From Proales similis (Eukaryota; Rotifera; Eurotatoria; Ploima; Proalidae), in the NCBI GenBank assembly GCA_019059635.1, contig JAGVRJ010000010.1:1180501-1244500 (forward strand): 64,000 bases of DNA, read 5' to 3'. Position numbers and translations under genes: made by a program. The notes under the pieces were generated by a model. It ran no database searches. It had not been told where the DNA came from and was given only the letters and a program-made list of their open reading frames with translations. Positions 22,488 through 32,358 of the stretch are shown here, piece after piece; the stretch's first letter is position 1; every line of letters starts with the position of its first letter.

Positions 22488-23282
22488 TCACTCGTCTTCG
22501 AGCTTTGGTGCCAGATAATAGCGCAGGAAGGAATCGGAGTCCTCTTGACGACCAAGTAGGGAAGTGAACTCGACTTTGAGGGGAGTGTCGGCCGAGAACG
22601 CCAGACTGCACTGGTCTGATAGAGAGGATGCTTTGGAAAAGCTCAACAGGAAGCGGAGCGAAAACGAAGCACAAACAGATTCACACGATGATCTCAGTCG
22701 TATACTTGACTTGGACTCTGTGTTCTTGCTTTGCTTTAAACTGATGCATCCGTCGGCCATGTCACCTCGGACACTGAAGGTGACCATGGCGCTCGAGAAC
22801 TTAATCTCCAATGTGTCGCCGAGTAAACTCAACTCCCGGCAAATGCGTCCGAACTCGCCGCTCGCCATTTCCACTTGGCACGAGTATTGCTCGTCGGGTA
22901 TTTCGAGGCGTTCTTCGCTTATGTTCATCAGCCTCAGTTGATAGCGGGAGACTCTGTCCTCGTCAGCCGACTCAAACGTGACTATCAGGCAATCAGCATC
23001 AGGCTCAGCTCTGAGCAGCACTGAATCGGTGCCCACAGCGCATCTCATAAGTCGGTTCAGACTCACAAGGCTGAGGCCCAGATTCAAATTCTCGTCACAT
23101 CGAAACGAAGCAAAAAAGTCTGCAGTCAAGTTGAGCGAGATTAGTGCCACATGAGCGCTGTCCATTGCTTGAATTGAAACGCCATCACGAGTGCACTCTA
23201 AATTCGATTCGCTCAGCAACTCGCGCAAAGCCTCCACCAGTTTCTTGAGCTCGTTCGACTGCGAGAATTTGGCTTCGAACAT
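22488..23282 (-). CDS. PCNA: PCNA sliding clamp, divergent
   Basis: A single exon of 264 residues starting MFEAK, as in animal PCNA; two further codons upstream are in frame but lack an ATG. It follows the family end to end: LKKLVEAL, GVSIQAMDSAHVALISL, the FRCDENLNLGL block, LRAEPDADCL, the YSC-V-M-SGEFGRICREL block, and the C-terminal YYLAPKLEDE. PCNA is the homotrimeric ring that tethers DNA polymerases and repair factors. Two things are odd. It is much less conserved than animal PCNA usually is. In an ungapped alignment the position of Lys164, the ubiquitin/SUMO acceptor, is Ser (EIKFSS), and the region before the C-terminus has a short insertion. It could be a divergent paralogue, with a canonical copy elsewhere. 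Confidence 0.88.
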   Translation of the reverse strand: MFEAKFSQSNELKKLVEALRELLSESNLECTRDGVSIQAMDSAHVALISLNLTADFFASFRCDENLNLGLSLVSLNRLMRCAVGTDSVLLRAEPDADCLIVTFESADEDRVSRYQLRLMNISEERLEIPDEQYSCQVEMASGEFGRICRELSLLGDTLEIKFSSAMVTFSVRGDMADGCISLKQSKNTESKSSIRLRSSCESVCASFSLRFLLSFSKASSLSDQCSLAFSADTPLKVEFTSLLGRQEDSDSFLRYYLAPKLEDE

Positions 23283-23620
23283 GTTTATTTTGGAATTGCT
23301 CAACTGAACGTTTACAAGGCCAATAGTGTCGGCTCTGGTTTAATTATAGCAACGCCTCCAATAATAGAACAGGGATTGTTCATTTCGCGACGCGTTTCTC
23401 TACGTCTAGAGTTGGTCACAAAAGTCCAGCCTCTAGGGCGTACTATTCGTATAAAAAAAAGTCATCTTCGAGTGCATGTGTCAGGTGCAGATCTAAGGAG
23501 GGAGGAACTTTAAAAGGGAGGTGCCAGTACAAGAAAAGCTCAGCCCGAAAGTGAGGAAAAGGTTAAAAGATAGCCGGGGCCTTAACGTACGATTAGACTC
23601 GAATCTGTAAGTTGATAAAA
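23283..23620. other. Intergenic region
   Basis: This lies between two divergent start sites (PCNA minus, first GCL copy plus). No gene or clear element is seen beyond a purine-rich stretch near 23495-23570. Confidence 0.35.
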
Positions 23621-25417
23621 ATGGGTCTGCTGAACGAAGGAACGCCGCTCGAGTGGGAAGAGATCTGCCAGCACGCCAAGCGAATAAAAGAGAAGGGCGT
23701 GGAAGAGTTCGTGGCGATCTACAACCGGTACAAGGATATTGACGGCGACAGCTTCAAATGGGGCGACGAGATCGAGTTCTGTTTGGTCAAGTTCGATCAC
23801 GAGAATCGCCGTGTGCGACTCTTGCTCGGTCAAGAAACTTAACAACTCGAATGTGAACTACCAGCCCGAGTTTGCCAGCTGTATGATTGAGGCCATTCCT
23901 GGTGGCCCATTTAATGAAGATTTGAATTTCAGTTTTCGTCAGCTTGAGGCAAACATGAAAGACAGACGCAATAGAGTGCAAGAACTACTCGCAAACGACG
24001 AGTACATTCTTTGCTTGACCAGCTTCCCGTTGACTGGATGCTCGGACTTTACCTGGCCGACAATCTCATCTGACTCCATTTTGGACCACATTGTCTTCGA
24101 TGGCCATCCCCGTTACAAGACAATCAAGAAGAGCATCGAAGTAAGAAGAGGACCAAACACTCAGAACCAGATGTCGGTTGGCGTTTTCCAGGAGCAGAAT
24201 GGAGACGGCAAGACCCAGGACAGTTTAGCCAAGTCCATCAGACTAGACTCAATCTGCTACGGACTGAGCTGTTGCTGTTTACAAGTCACCATGCAGGCGA
24301 AATGTGCCAAAGAGGCGGCACATTTCTACGACCAAATGCTTCCATTCACTCCGATATTCTTGGCTTTGACCGCATCGTCGCCGGTATGGCGTGGCTATCT
24401 GACCGAAATCGATTGCAGGTGGCCAGTCATCTCGCAACTAATGGACGATCGAACAGAAGAAGAACTGATCTACGCCAAGAATAGGTAAGACATGCCTGTC
24501 CAAGTCAAAGGTCAAACCGAAAGTTAATTCGTTTGCAAAGCGCTTGTGTTCGGAAGCTAAGATACGGCTCGCACGAGTGCTACATAAGCAAAGCAGGTGT
24601 AAAGTACAACGATCTCAAGGCTGCACGAGATGAGAGCATCTATCAGAGGCTTCTGCAAGAAGGAGTAGAGGAGCCTCTGGCTGCTTACATTTCCAATCTG
24701 TACACAAGGGAACCACTGATCTATTTCAAAGAGGATTTAGAGTCGCTCTACTCCCATGAGCAGATATTCAACTCAAAGAACTTTGAAAATATTCAATCGA
24801 CCATTTGGCATACAATTCGAATAAAAGTGCCTCCACTCAGCAAAGATGGACAGCGCGATTTGGGCTGGAGAGTGGAGTTCAGGCCGATGGAGCTGCAGTT
24901 CACCGAGTTCGAGAACGCGGCGTTCGTGTCGGCGCTCATCGTGCTGGTCAAGTGCATGCTCAAGTACGAGCTCAACTTCCTGATGCCCATGAGCCTGGTG
25001 GACGCCAACATGAAGCGGGCCGAGCAGATGGACGCGTGCGTCGAGCAAAAGTTCTACTTCCGCCGCAACGTGCTCGAGCGCAAGGAGGCGCACGTGGCCG
25101 AGATGAGCGCGGCCGAGATCATGTGCGGCAGCGACACCTTCCCGGGCGTCCTCAACTTCATGCGCAAGTTCGTCGAGGAGGACTACGAGTTCGACTCGGA
25201 CGTGCGCGAGCAGCTGCTGCAGTACATGCAGCTGCTGGAGGGCCGCGCCAAAGGCAGCCTCATGACGCCGGCCGCGTTCATCCGCCACTTTGTGCGCAGC
25301 CACCCCGAGTACAAGCAGGACTCGAGAGTCACTCCCGAGATCAACTACGACCTCCTCTGGCGTCTGCAGCGCATCCAGGCCGGTCAGGACTCTTGTCCTG
25401 AAATGTTCGGCTTTTAG
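23621..25417 (+). pseudogene. Glutamate-cysteine ligase catalytic subunit, frameshifted copy
   Basis: Two exons, 23621-24484 and 24541-25417, align along their length to the intact copy at 28758. After LLL at about 23826 a deletion relative to the other copy shifts the frame and brings a TAA at 23840. Reading resumes in another frame at PEFASCMIEA and then runs open, through a 56-nt intron absent from the second copy, to the true C-terminus. Landmarks include FPLTGC, SCCCLQ, FTPIFLALTASSPVWRGYL and GWRVEFRPMELQ. Without a compensating intron (none of the right phase was found) the product would be about 73 residues, so I call a pseudogene or recently broken gene. The first 200 bp and last 530 bp are almost identical to the second copy; the middle is strongly diverged. 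Confidence 0.8.
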
Positions 25418-25866
25418 TTTCTCACGTTCAAGAGCCTGTTTCAGTTGACAGTTTTTTGTTTTTAAATCATTAAATGAGCAATTGACTCTTTTGTTATGTA
25501 ACAATTCTTGGCCAAATTTATATTCTATATATTCCTTGGCTCAATTTTGGCTAAATTTAGAGAAGAAAAGGAAGCCGAATTAGAGAGCCGTGGCATGAAA
25601 GGTGTTGAAAATGGCGATGGGCTTGAAATGAGATTCCTATTTACGCCACAGACGGAGTTGGCTACGGTTACGTGGAATTTACCACTCGGTTAGATGCGGC
25701 AGTTCTTGATAAAGGTGATAATCCAACGTTGATTTATTTTGAAAGCAGAGCTCACTTTAAAGAAATTCCATGCGAGACCGCCTTAAGAAAATATTATTAC
25801 TCTCTGCTTCCAGTATTCTGATGGATATTCCGATTTTTAGGGATTTTTCGGTTTGATCTCTTTTCG
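25418..25866. other. Short intergenic region with a weak ORF
   Basis: It includes ATTAAA at about 25469 for the first GCL copy and an open stretch at 25508-25693 (61 codons) with no recognised domain. The receptor promoter should be here. Confidence 0.35.
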
Positions 25867-28215
25867 ATGGGCAAAAATTTTGCGATTCTTTCACTTATTG
25901 CTCTTAGAGCAATCGCGTTTACTCTCTTCTGGCAAATAGCAGAGCTTTGTCCATCTACAGTCAGAAGCATATATGGCCCATTCGGCGAACGATGCATAAT
26001 CTATTTCGATTGCAAGAACGTCCAATTAAAATTGAATAAGTCGCTTGAGATTACAGGAGTCGAATTTAATCAATCCGACTGTCATCCGAATGAAAAAGTT
26101 AACATCTACGGATATCTGACATTAACTCCTCCGGGTATGATCGGAGGCCCTGGCAACTTCCTGGGCGATTGGCTTCAAACTTTCCCGCCCGAACCTTTCA
26201 GATCCAATTTGATCTTCTTCTCTCTTGGCATTAGCTTCTTTGCCGGTATCGAGCCCAATTTTCGCCTCTATTCAATGAGCAACTGCGAGGCCAAGTTGAC
26301 TATAATCGACTCCAAGTTGAGCGTTAGAAACAGCCTGGGCCAAAGATATGATTGCGACCAACTTGCCAACAACATGTCGGTTTTTAGCTCTCGGTATCCG
26401 TTTTCAGTTTTGTTCACATTCGGAGACACTTTCGAAGAAGATACGTGTGAGCAGCTATTTCGCTTCGCAAACATATCGCGTCTGCAAATGGTGGCGATCG
26501 AAGAGTCGCTCATCAAACGAAACATATTCGGAACGAAGGCAAGCGACCACGAGCTAGAAAGCAGAATAGATCGATTCGAAGTAGACGCTTATGGACTTGA
26601 GGTTGATGCGAAATTCTTCTCGCCGCGAGTGTTCGCTCAAACCAAGCTGCTGTCAATAAACGGAGTGATCAGAGATTGGGACAAGCAGTTCCTGGACGGC
26701 ACAAGCCTACTGGCCATTGAGATAATGATAACCGGTTTGCGAAAGTTCTTGCACAATCATCTCGACTGGCTCGACATGGAAAACAAAAGAACGATTCACT
26801 CGCCTCTTAGAATCTACTTTATTTGCCCTGCAACTTATCCGGTTATATTTGTTGAACATCCCGAGTCAGAGGAAATTCAACACCAAAAGTACCACATCAA
26901 AACATCGATGGATCTAGATCAGCAAGAATACGTGTTTGATAACGAAACTGATTTCTGCGTGTTCTACCAGCTTGAGCGCAAGAAACTGAACGTGAAGATA
27001 CTCGGTCGACTTTTTGAATTGACGGCCAATTTTGAATGCGGCTGCACCCTCCTCTGGCTGAGGGACACTTATTTCAAGTCTGAGCGAAATTATGAATTTA
27101 ACCAAACAATTAGGGTCTGCGATCAACGTGAAGAGGAGCTGCGCGATCAGTGTAATTTCGAGCAGATGATTGCCAGATGCGAGCTGCACCCAATTGAGCC
27201 GATTACGGGCGACAGCCCTGACGCTCTGATTAGACTGGCGAAATTTATCGAATACGTGACGAGTATTGTACTGGGGCCATGTTTGGCCTTTCTAGCCGTC
27301 TTGGTCAATGCTGGTGTCATACGAGTATTTCGACGAATGTATCGCTCTGAGGAGTATCGACTGAACAAGCGCACGGATAAAAACAACCGCATGTGGCAAT
27401 ACATCTACATCAACACTTATTTCATTCTTTTTCAAGCGGCCCTGCTCATTGTATGGCCGGCGACCGCTTGCATCAATTACAACGGCATCTACTGTTCCTC
27501 GTTCATAATCTCGAAAAATGGTCAATTATTCTATTTGTACGTTCAGAGCAGCCTGGGAAATGCGCTCAAGTTGATGGCGAATGTGACAAACACTTTGTTC
27601 GTTCTCTATCGATACGCAGTCAATCGTGACTGCTTGCCTATGCTACGCAAAATGCGTCCGCGCCGAGTCACTTTGGTCTGCCTGATTTTTGCTTGTTGTC
27701 TGAGCAGCATAAAAATATTCGTCAACGAGCGTTTCAACATTGAAATTCTGGACAGCTCAAATTTCCGCTACACGTACCAAGGCATATTCGGAAAGCTACA
27801 ACTCGACAGAGTGTTAAACGCCATCAGCGTATTTAACATGTTCGCCGGCAACGCCCTGTTCACTTTGTTCAACTTGACCATCGACATTCGTCTCCTGCTG
27901 TTTCTGCGCGGTCACCAGAAAGAGAGGCGCAAAAAAGACGTCGAATCACGCATCACCAACATGATCATTCTCAACGGGCTCTTTTCGTTTTTCTTTCGCT
28001 TTCCGGAGATTGTGCTCACGGTCTACCAACTGCTCTACACCTACGACTTGATATTTTTTCCCAGCTGCTACATTGAAGCAGAGCCCACCCATTCGCTTTG
28101 TCCCAGTCTCTTTCAAACTGCGCGATTTTTCTATTCGTTCAGCTTTTTTGAGAACGCCATTCTCCTCTACTTATTTAGTCCCCTATTTAGGCGATTTCTA
28201 AACTCAAGCAAATAA
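25867..28215 (+). CDS. Orphan seven-transmembrane receptor with large ectodomain
   Basis: An intronless 782-residue protein. Residues 1-30 are hydrophobic (signal peptide). About 430 residues of Cys-containing, N-glycosylation-rich ectodomain follow. Then come seven hydrophobic segments from about residue 455 to 770, for example SIVLGPCLAFLAVLVNAGVI, YINTYFILFQAALLIVWPAT, LVCLIFACCL and ILNGLFSFFFRFPEI. The last helix FENAILLYLFSPLFRRFL resembles the helix 7 NPxxY plus basic helix 8 region of rhodopsin-class receptors. I cannot name a ligand or subfamily, and see no GAIN/GPS motif. Lineage-specific receptors of this shape are common in invertebrates. An AATAAA overlaps the stop codon (AAATAAATAAA), implying a very short 3' UTR. 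The lack of introns contrasts with neighbouring genes. Confidence 0.75.
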   Translation: MGKNFAILSLIALRAIAFTLFWQIAELCPSTVRSIYGPFGERCIIYFDCKNVQLKLNKSLEITGVEFNQSDCHPNEKVNIYGYLTLTPPGMIGGPGNFLGDWLQTFPPEPFRSNLIFFSLGISFFAGIEPNFRLYSMSNCEAKLTIIDSKLSVRNSLGQRYDCDQLANNMSVFSSRYPFSVLFTFGDTFEEDTCEQLFRFANISRLQMVAIEESLIKRNIFGTKASDHELESRIDRFEVDAYGLEVDAKFFSPRVFAQTKLLSINGVIRDWDKQFLDGTSLLAIEIMITGLRKFLHNHLDWLDMENKRTIHSPLRIYFICPATYPVIFVEHPESEEIQHQKYHIKTSMDLDQQEYVFDNETDFCVFYQLERKKLNVKILGRLFELTANFECGCTLLWLRDTYFKSERNYEFNQTIRVCDQREEELRDQCNFEQMIARCELHPIEPITGDSPDALIRLAKFIEYVTSIVLGPCLAFLAVLVNAGVIRVFRRMYRSEEYRLNKRTDKNNRMWQYIYINTYFILFQAALLIVWPATACINYNGIYCSSFIISKNGQLFYLYVQSSLGNALKLMANVTNTLFVLYRYAVNRDCLPMLRKMRPRRVTLVCLIFACCLSSIKIFVNERFNIEILDSSNFRYTYQGIFGKLQLDRVLNAISVFNMFAGNALFTLFNLTIDIRLLLFLRGHQKERRKKDVESRITNMIILNGLFSFFFRFPEIVLTVYQLLYTYDLIFFPSCYIEAEPTHSLCPSLFQTARFFYSFSFFENAILLYLFSPLFRRFLNSSK

Positions 28216-28757
28216 ATAAATGCCTCGGCTCTTTGGGGAGGCGAGGGCTGGGCGAGAAACGAGCCTTTGGGGACGAGGATTTTCAGCGGCCATTGCAAAG
28301 ACTACTTTCCGGTCTCATGTGTGCGCGGCCTGTTTTGATCACGAAAATAGGATAGGAAAAGAAACGAATGTGCATGCGCGCTACACGCTCGCTACAAATG
28401 GAGAGTGAATATCATCTGTGAATTCAAACAAATAGCTGACCTTAGAATGGGAGGAGCAAGCTGCCAATAAGCTCAAGTGAACTTTCATCGTTGAAGAGTA
28501 CAGTCCAAAGGTACATGAGTTATTGAATCTTTGAACCTTCAGAAGGCGACGAAGCATTAAACGTCCAGTCAGCCTCATCCCCCATTTTGCACTTTTGTTG
28601 CTCTCTGCTTCTGTCCCAGCTTCGTGAGTCCTGGCATTTGAACTTCTCATGAAAAATGTCCGGCAGAGGTCGATTGAGCAAAAGGAACATGGCCTCACCA
28701 CAGAGCGTGTTTGTTTAATCATTGACTGATTTTTGGATTTAGTTGTCACTAGTGCCG
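28216..28757. other. Intergenic region upstream of the second GCL copy
   Basis: No gene is supported. A TTTTTGGATTTAG acceptor-like motif ends at about 28741, shortly before the GCL start. Confidence 0.4.
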
Positions 28758-30575
28758 ATGGGTCTGCTGAACGAAGGAACGCCGCTCGAGTGGGAAGAGA
28801 TCTGCCAGCACGCCAAGCGAATAAAAGAGAAGGGCGTGGAAGAGTTCGTGGCGATCTACAACCGGTACAAGGACATTGACGGCGACAGCTTCAAATGGGG
28901 CGACGAGATCGAGTTCTGTTTGGTCAAGTTCGATCACGAGAATCGCCGTGTGCGACTCTTGCTCAAGGCGCACGACATTCTGCTTCGCCTTCACGGCAGT
29001 CAAGAAGACTTGACCAAAAGCTTGACCTTTCACCCTGAATTTGCCGATTTCATGGTGGAAGCTACGCCCGGTCGACCGTTTGACGACGATCTCAATTCAA
29101 GTATTCGTCGACTCGAACGCAACATGCGAGACAGACGAGACAAGGTGCAGCAGCTGCTCGAGCCGGACGAGCATATACTCGCATTGACCAACTTTCCGCT
29201 AACCGGCTGCAGAGCATTCACTTGGCCCATATTCGAGCCGACGCCCCACAAGGGCTACGTCAGATCGGTCTATTTTCCTGACCAGGCGGTTTACCGCGGC
29301 CATCCTCGCTTCGCCACCATTTCGGAGAACATACGGCTGCGCAAGAGAAAAAGCCTCCAAGTCTTTGTGCCTGTCTTCAAGGACACTCACACGCCGAGGC
29401 CGTTCGTCGATCCAGACTGCACTCGTCGTAGGCCAGATCACATTTGCTTGGATGCAACCGGATTCGGAATGAGCTGCTGCTGTCTTCAGGCAACATTTCA
29501 GGCCAGCTGCCTTGACGAGGCCAAGCATCTCTATGACCAATTGCTTCCGTTCACTCCCATATTTTTAGCGCTTACAGCTTCTTCGCCCGTCTGGCGAGGC
29601 TATCTGACCGAAATTGATTGTAGATGGCATGTGATCGCATCTCTGGTTGATGACAGAACCGAAGAGGAATTGACACCGCAATCAGACGGAAGCCATTTAA
29701 TTCCCAAGTCACGATATGATTCGGTTGACTGCTATCTGAGTGGTCCGGGCCAAAAGTACAACGATCTTCGCCTGGCGCGAAACGAATCGTTATTTCTTAA
29801 GCTCAAGGATAAAGGAGTCGACGAGGCAGTCGCTTCTCATATCTCACATCTGTTTGCTCGCGACCCTCTTGTTTATTACGAGGAGAACTTGCCCTCACTT
29901 GAGCAGGGCTTTACGAGTCTAACTTCAGACAACTTTGAAAATATTCAATCGACCAACTGGCAGAGTCTGCGTTTTAAACCGCCGCCGTTGAGTGTCGGAA
30001 ACGGCGAGAATCACAGCATTGGCTGGAGAGTGGAGTTCAGGCCGATGGAGCTGCAGTTCACCGAGTTCGAGAACGCGGCGTTCGTGTCGGCGCTCATCGT
30101 GCTGGTCAAGTGCATGCTCAAGTACGAGCTCAACTTCCTGATGCCCATGAGCCTGGTGGACGCCAACATGAAGCGGGCCGAGCAGATGGACGCGTGCGTC
30201 GAGCAAAAGTTCTACTTCCGCCGCAACGTGCTCGAGCGCAAGGAGGCGCACGTGGCCGAGATGAGCGCGGCCGAGATCATGTGCGGCAGCGACACCTTCC
30301 CGGGCGTCCTCAACTTCATGCGCAAGTTCGTCGAGGAGGACTACGAGTTCGACTCGGACGTGCGCGAGCAGCTGCTGCAGTACATGCAGCTGCTGGAGGG
30401 CCGCGCCAAAGGCAGCCTCATGACGCCGGCCGCGTTCATCCGCCACTTTGTGCGCAGCCACCCCGAGTACAAGCAGGACTCGAGAGTCACTCCCGAGATC
30501 AACTACGACCTCCTCTGGCGTCTGCAGCGCATCCAGGCCGGCCAGGACTCTTGTCCTGAAATGTACGGGCCCTAA
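28758..30575 (+). CDS. GCLC: Glutamate-cysteine ligase catalytic subunit, intact copy
   Basis: A single 605-residue exon (human GCLC is 637). It catalyses ATP-dependent joining of glutamate and cysteine, the first and limiting step of glutathione synthesis, in the cytosol. Family features are the MGLLNEGTPLEWEE start, WGDEIEF with the metal/ATP-site acidic residues, FPLTGC, SCCCLQATFQ, TPIFLALTASSPVWRGYL, DCRW, IGWRVEFRPMELQFTEFENAA and the FNF-like ELNFLMPMSLVD block. The ATG at 28758 matches the animal family start. The final 540 bp is visibly GC-rich and identical, apart from a handful of bases, to the first copy, while the middle differs at many codons. The intron of the first copy is absent here. 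Confidence 0.95.
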   Translation: MGLLNEGTPLEWEEICQHAKRIKEKGVEEFVAIYNRYKDIDGDSFKWGDEIEFCLVKFDHENRRVRLLLKAHDILLRLHGSQEDLTKSLTFHPEFADFMVEATPGRPFDDDLNSSIRRLERNMRDRRDKVQQLLEPDEHILALTNFPLTGCRAFTWPIFEPTPHKGYVRSVYFPDQAVYRGHPRFATISENIRLRKRKSLQVFVPVFKDTHTPRPFVDPDCTRRRPDHICLDATGFGMSCCCLQATFQASCLDEAKHLYDQLLPFTPIFLALTASSPVWRGYLTEIDCRWHVIASLVDDRTEEELTPQSDGSHLIPKSRYDSVDCYLSGPGQKYNDLRLARNESLFLKLKDKGVDEAVASHISHLFARDPLVYYEENLPSLEQGFTSLTSDNFENIQSTNWQSLRFKPPPLSVGNGENHSIGWRVEFRPMELQFTEFENAAFVSALIVLVKCMLKYELNFLMPMSLVDANMKRAEQMDACVEQKFYFRRNVLERKEAHVAEMSAAEIMCGSDTFPGVLNFMRKFVEEDYEFDSDVREQLLQYMQLLEGRAKGSLMTPAAFIRHFVRSHPEYKQDSRVTPEINYDLLWRLQRIQAGQDSCPEMYGP

Positions 30576-31587
30576 ATTACTCAATTCAATATATTTGCTA
30601 TTTTTTTTCCTACGAATTATGCGGCAATTTTCTTCGATACAATGGGTGATTAACTAATTCCTCTTCGTCTTCTGCCAAGAACTTGTAAATTTATACAGGA
30701 TCTGATTACAAGCCAATCACAATTTTTTATGCAAATAAATAATAAATCTTAAAAGCTTCTCGTCTCGCCAACAACAACAACTGATCGATAAGTAACAATC
30801 ACGCAACGGGTCCATCAGCCACTCGCCATCCCATCAGCCGCATCATCTACTCATTTTTATTTTCTTTCTTTCTCTTTCATGCAGATGGGCTTAAGACCGC
30901 CGCTGCTGCCACCGTTGTTGTATGGCGGCTTTTTTTTTTCCTAAAAGGTATTAGTAGTCGTTGCAGTAGTCGACCGCCAATTGCTCCCGTCCTGGCGCAA
31001 TTCATAATCAGAAATTATGAGGTAGATTTAATTCGATAAGTGCTTGAAATCGCATTATAAAAATGGAAAATTGCAATAACACGAACGCTTGCTTGTTCAG
31101 GTTGTTGGAAAAGAAAAAGTTGAATATAAAAAATGATTATTACGGAATATTATGATGATGGGAGAAAGCGCGCCCGCGCCAGAGAGAGAGAGCGAAAGAA
31201 AAAAAATGCGATTGAAAAGTAGAGAAAGAGAGAGAGAGAGAATGAGAGGGCAAAAGAGAGAGAAGGCTTTGGAAGACGAATTAGGCTGAGGGCAACAGGC
31301 CGGCGACTATGTTTGCCTTTTTTTCTTCAACGATTGATTAGGGACTAATTAAATTAGGCAGCAGCAGCAGCATTAATGCTCAATTGCTGGTTTATTTATG
31401 GCCATCCGGTATTTTGGGCCATGCGAGCTCGAGATGCAAGTTAATTTGCATAACTCGAGCTCCCGGCTTGGTTTTCCTGCCGCTGCATTAGACATTTTTG
31501 AATAATCTGACGCAGTTAAGTTGGCGATCGCATACCAGCCCGTCTCAATCGCACAACTGTTTTAATAATAATTCTGTTTCGTCTAGA
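30576..31587. other. Intergenic region with GA-rich repeats
   Basis: It holds the GCLC 3' end (AATAAATAATAAA near 30735), a GA-rich purine tract at about 31183-31266 and a CAG run near 31362-31372. A TCTGTTTCGTCTAG acceptor-like motif ends one base before the next ATG. No gene is supported. Confidence 0.45.
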
Positions 31588-32358
31588 ATGAGCGATCGAT
31601 CCAAAGGTCTGTACAGAATACGCGTTAGCGTGGATACTGTGCCGCTGAGCAACGTCAAAGTAGATCTAATCGAGCGCGGCGCTGATCAGCTATTTAAGGC
31701 CACGGTGAGAATCAGTGGCTCCATTAGTCATCATGAGCAAGGCCGTCAAGTGAGCAACGAGTTTGTTCGCGAACACGATATACTGAGGCGAAGCCAAGTC
31801 GATCTTGGCTCGATGCGCTCTCGCCCAGATGGAAACCATTTTTTAGTCGAGTTCGACTCAAATCAGAACGAGGATCATATTGTGAGTCTAGTCGAGACTG
31901 CTCGATCGGCCGAAGAGATCGCACGCAGCTTGGCATCGTCGGCTGCCGAGCAACAGGACACAGAAGAGGTTGAGATCAGCCAAGTATTCCGAACAGTGGT
32001 CAACGAACTCAACGATCCGTTCGCGTTCACGCCCATCGAGCTGATCGACGACGAGCAAGAGGGCAAATGCGCTTTGTTCAAAGTCAAAATTCCTGTTTGT
32101 CCGCAGGCAAATCAGTTGATTAAGAGAATGAGCCGGATCGAGCATTCACCGCTCGACGACTTTCAACTGGGCACTGTGAAACTAGATGTCAGCAATCTGA
32201 AGCTGACGGTCAGCGTCGACATCGAAGGCAAACATTCGAGCTCGGTATTCAGCAAGCAGATTCAGCTGCCGAGTGGCACACTCACAAACAAGCTGAAGTA
32301 CGCGTTCGATCCAGATGATCCGCATCTCATTCTTATCCGCGCTCCGGTTCAGCTTTGA
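31588..32358 (+). CDS. Small heat-shock-like protein with two beta domains (tentative)
   Basis: A single coding exon of 256 residues. The C-terminal third ends with VFSKQIQLPSGTLTNKLKYAF then a DPHLILIRAPV tail, the order and spacing of an alpha-crystallin domain end (F-x-x-x-x-x-LP, then the last strand and AP). An earlier segment has NHFLVEFDSNQNEDHI, like the LVEFDLSQ-type strand that begins such domains. Two such units in one chain are known in flatworm small heat-shock proteins, so this could be a diverged member; the match is weak. The ATG at 31588 directly follows an acceptor-like TAG, so the longer upstream frame is less likely. AATAAA lies at 32560. Confidence 0.45.
   Translation: MSDRSKGLYRIRVSVDTVPLSNVKVDLIERGADQLFKATVRISGSISHHEQGRQVSNEFVREHDILRRSQVDLGSMRSRPDGNHFLVEFDSNQNEDHIVSLVETARSAEEIARSLASSAAEQQDTEEVEISQVFRTVVNELNDPFAFTPIELIDDEQEGKCALFKVKIPVCPQANQLIKRMSRIEHSPLDDFQLGTVKLDVSNLKLTVSVDIEGKHSSSVFSKQIQLPSGTLTNKLKYAFDPDDPHLILIRAPVQL

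Noticed and set aside
24805-25401. Long alternative-frame plus ORF in the GCL 3' block
   Set aside because: High GC and lack of stops explain it; it is Arg/Ala/His/Gly low-complexity and repeats in both copies.
24773-25504. Long minus-strand ORF (about 240 codons) over the first GCL copy
   Set aside because: It is the antisense shadow of the GC-rich GCL 3' block; a similar ORF appears antisense to the second copy at 29925-30584.
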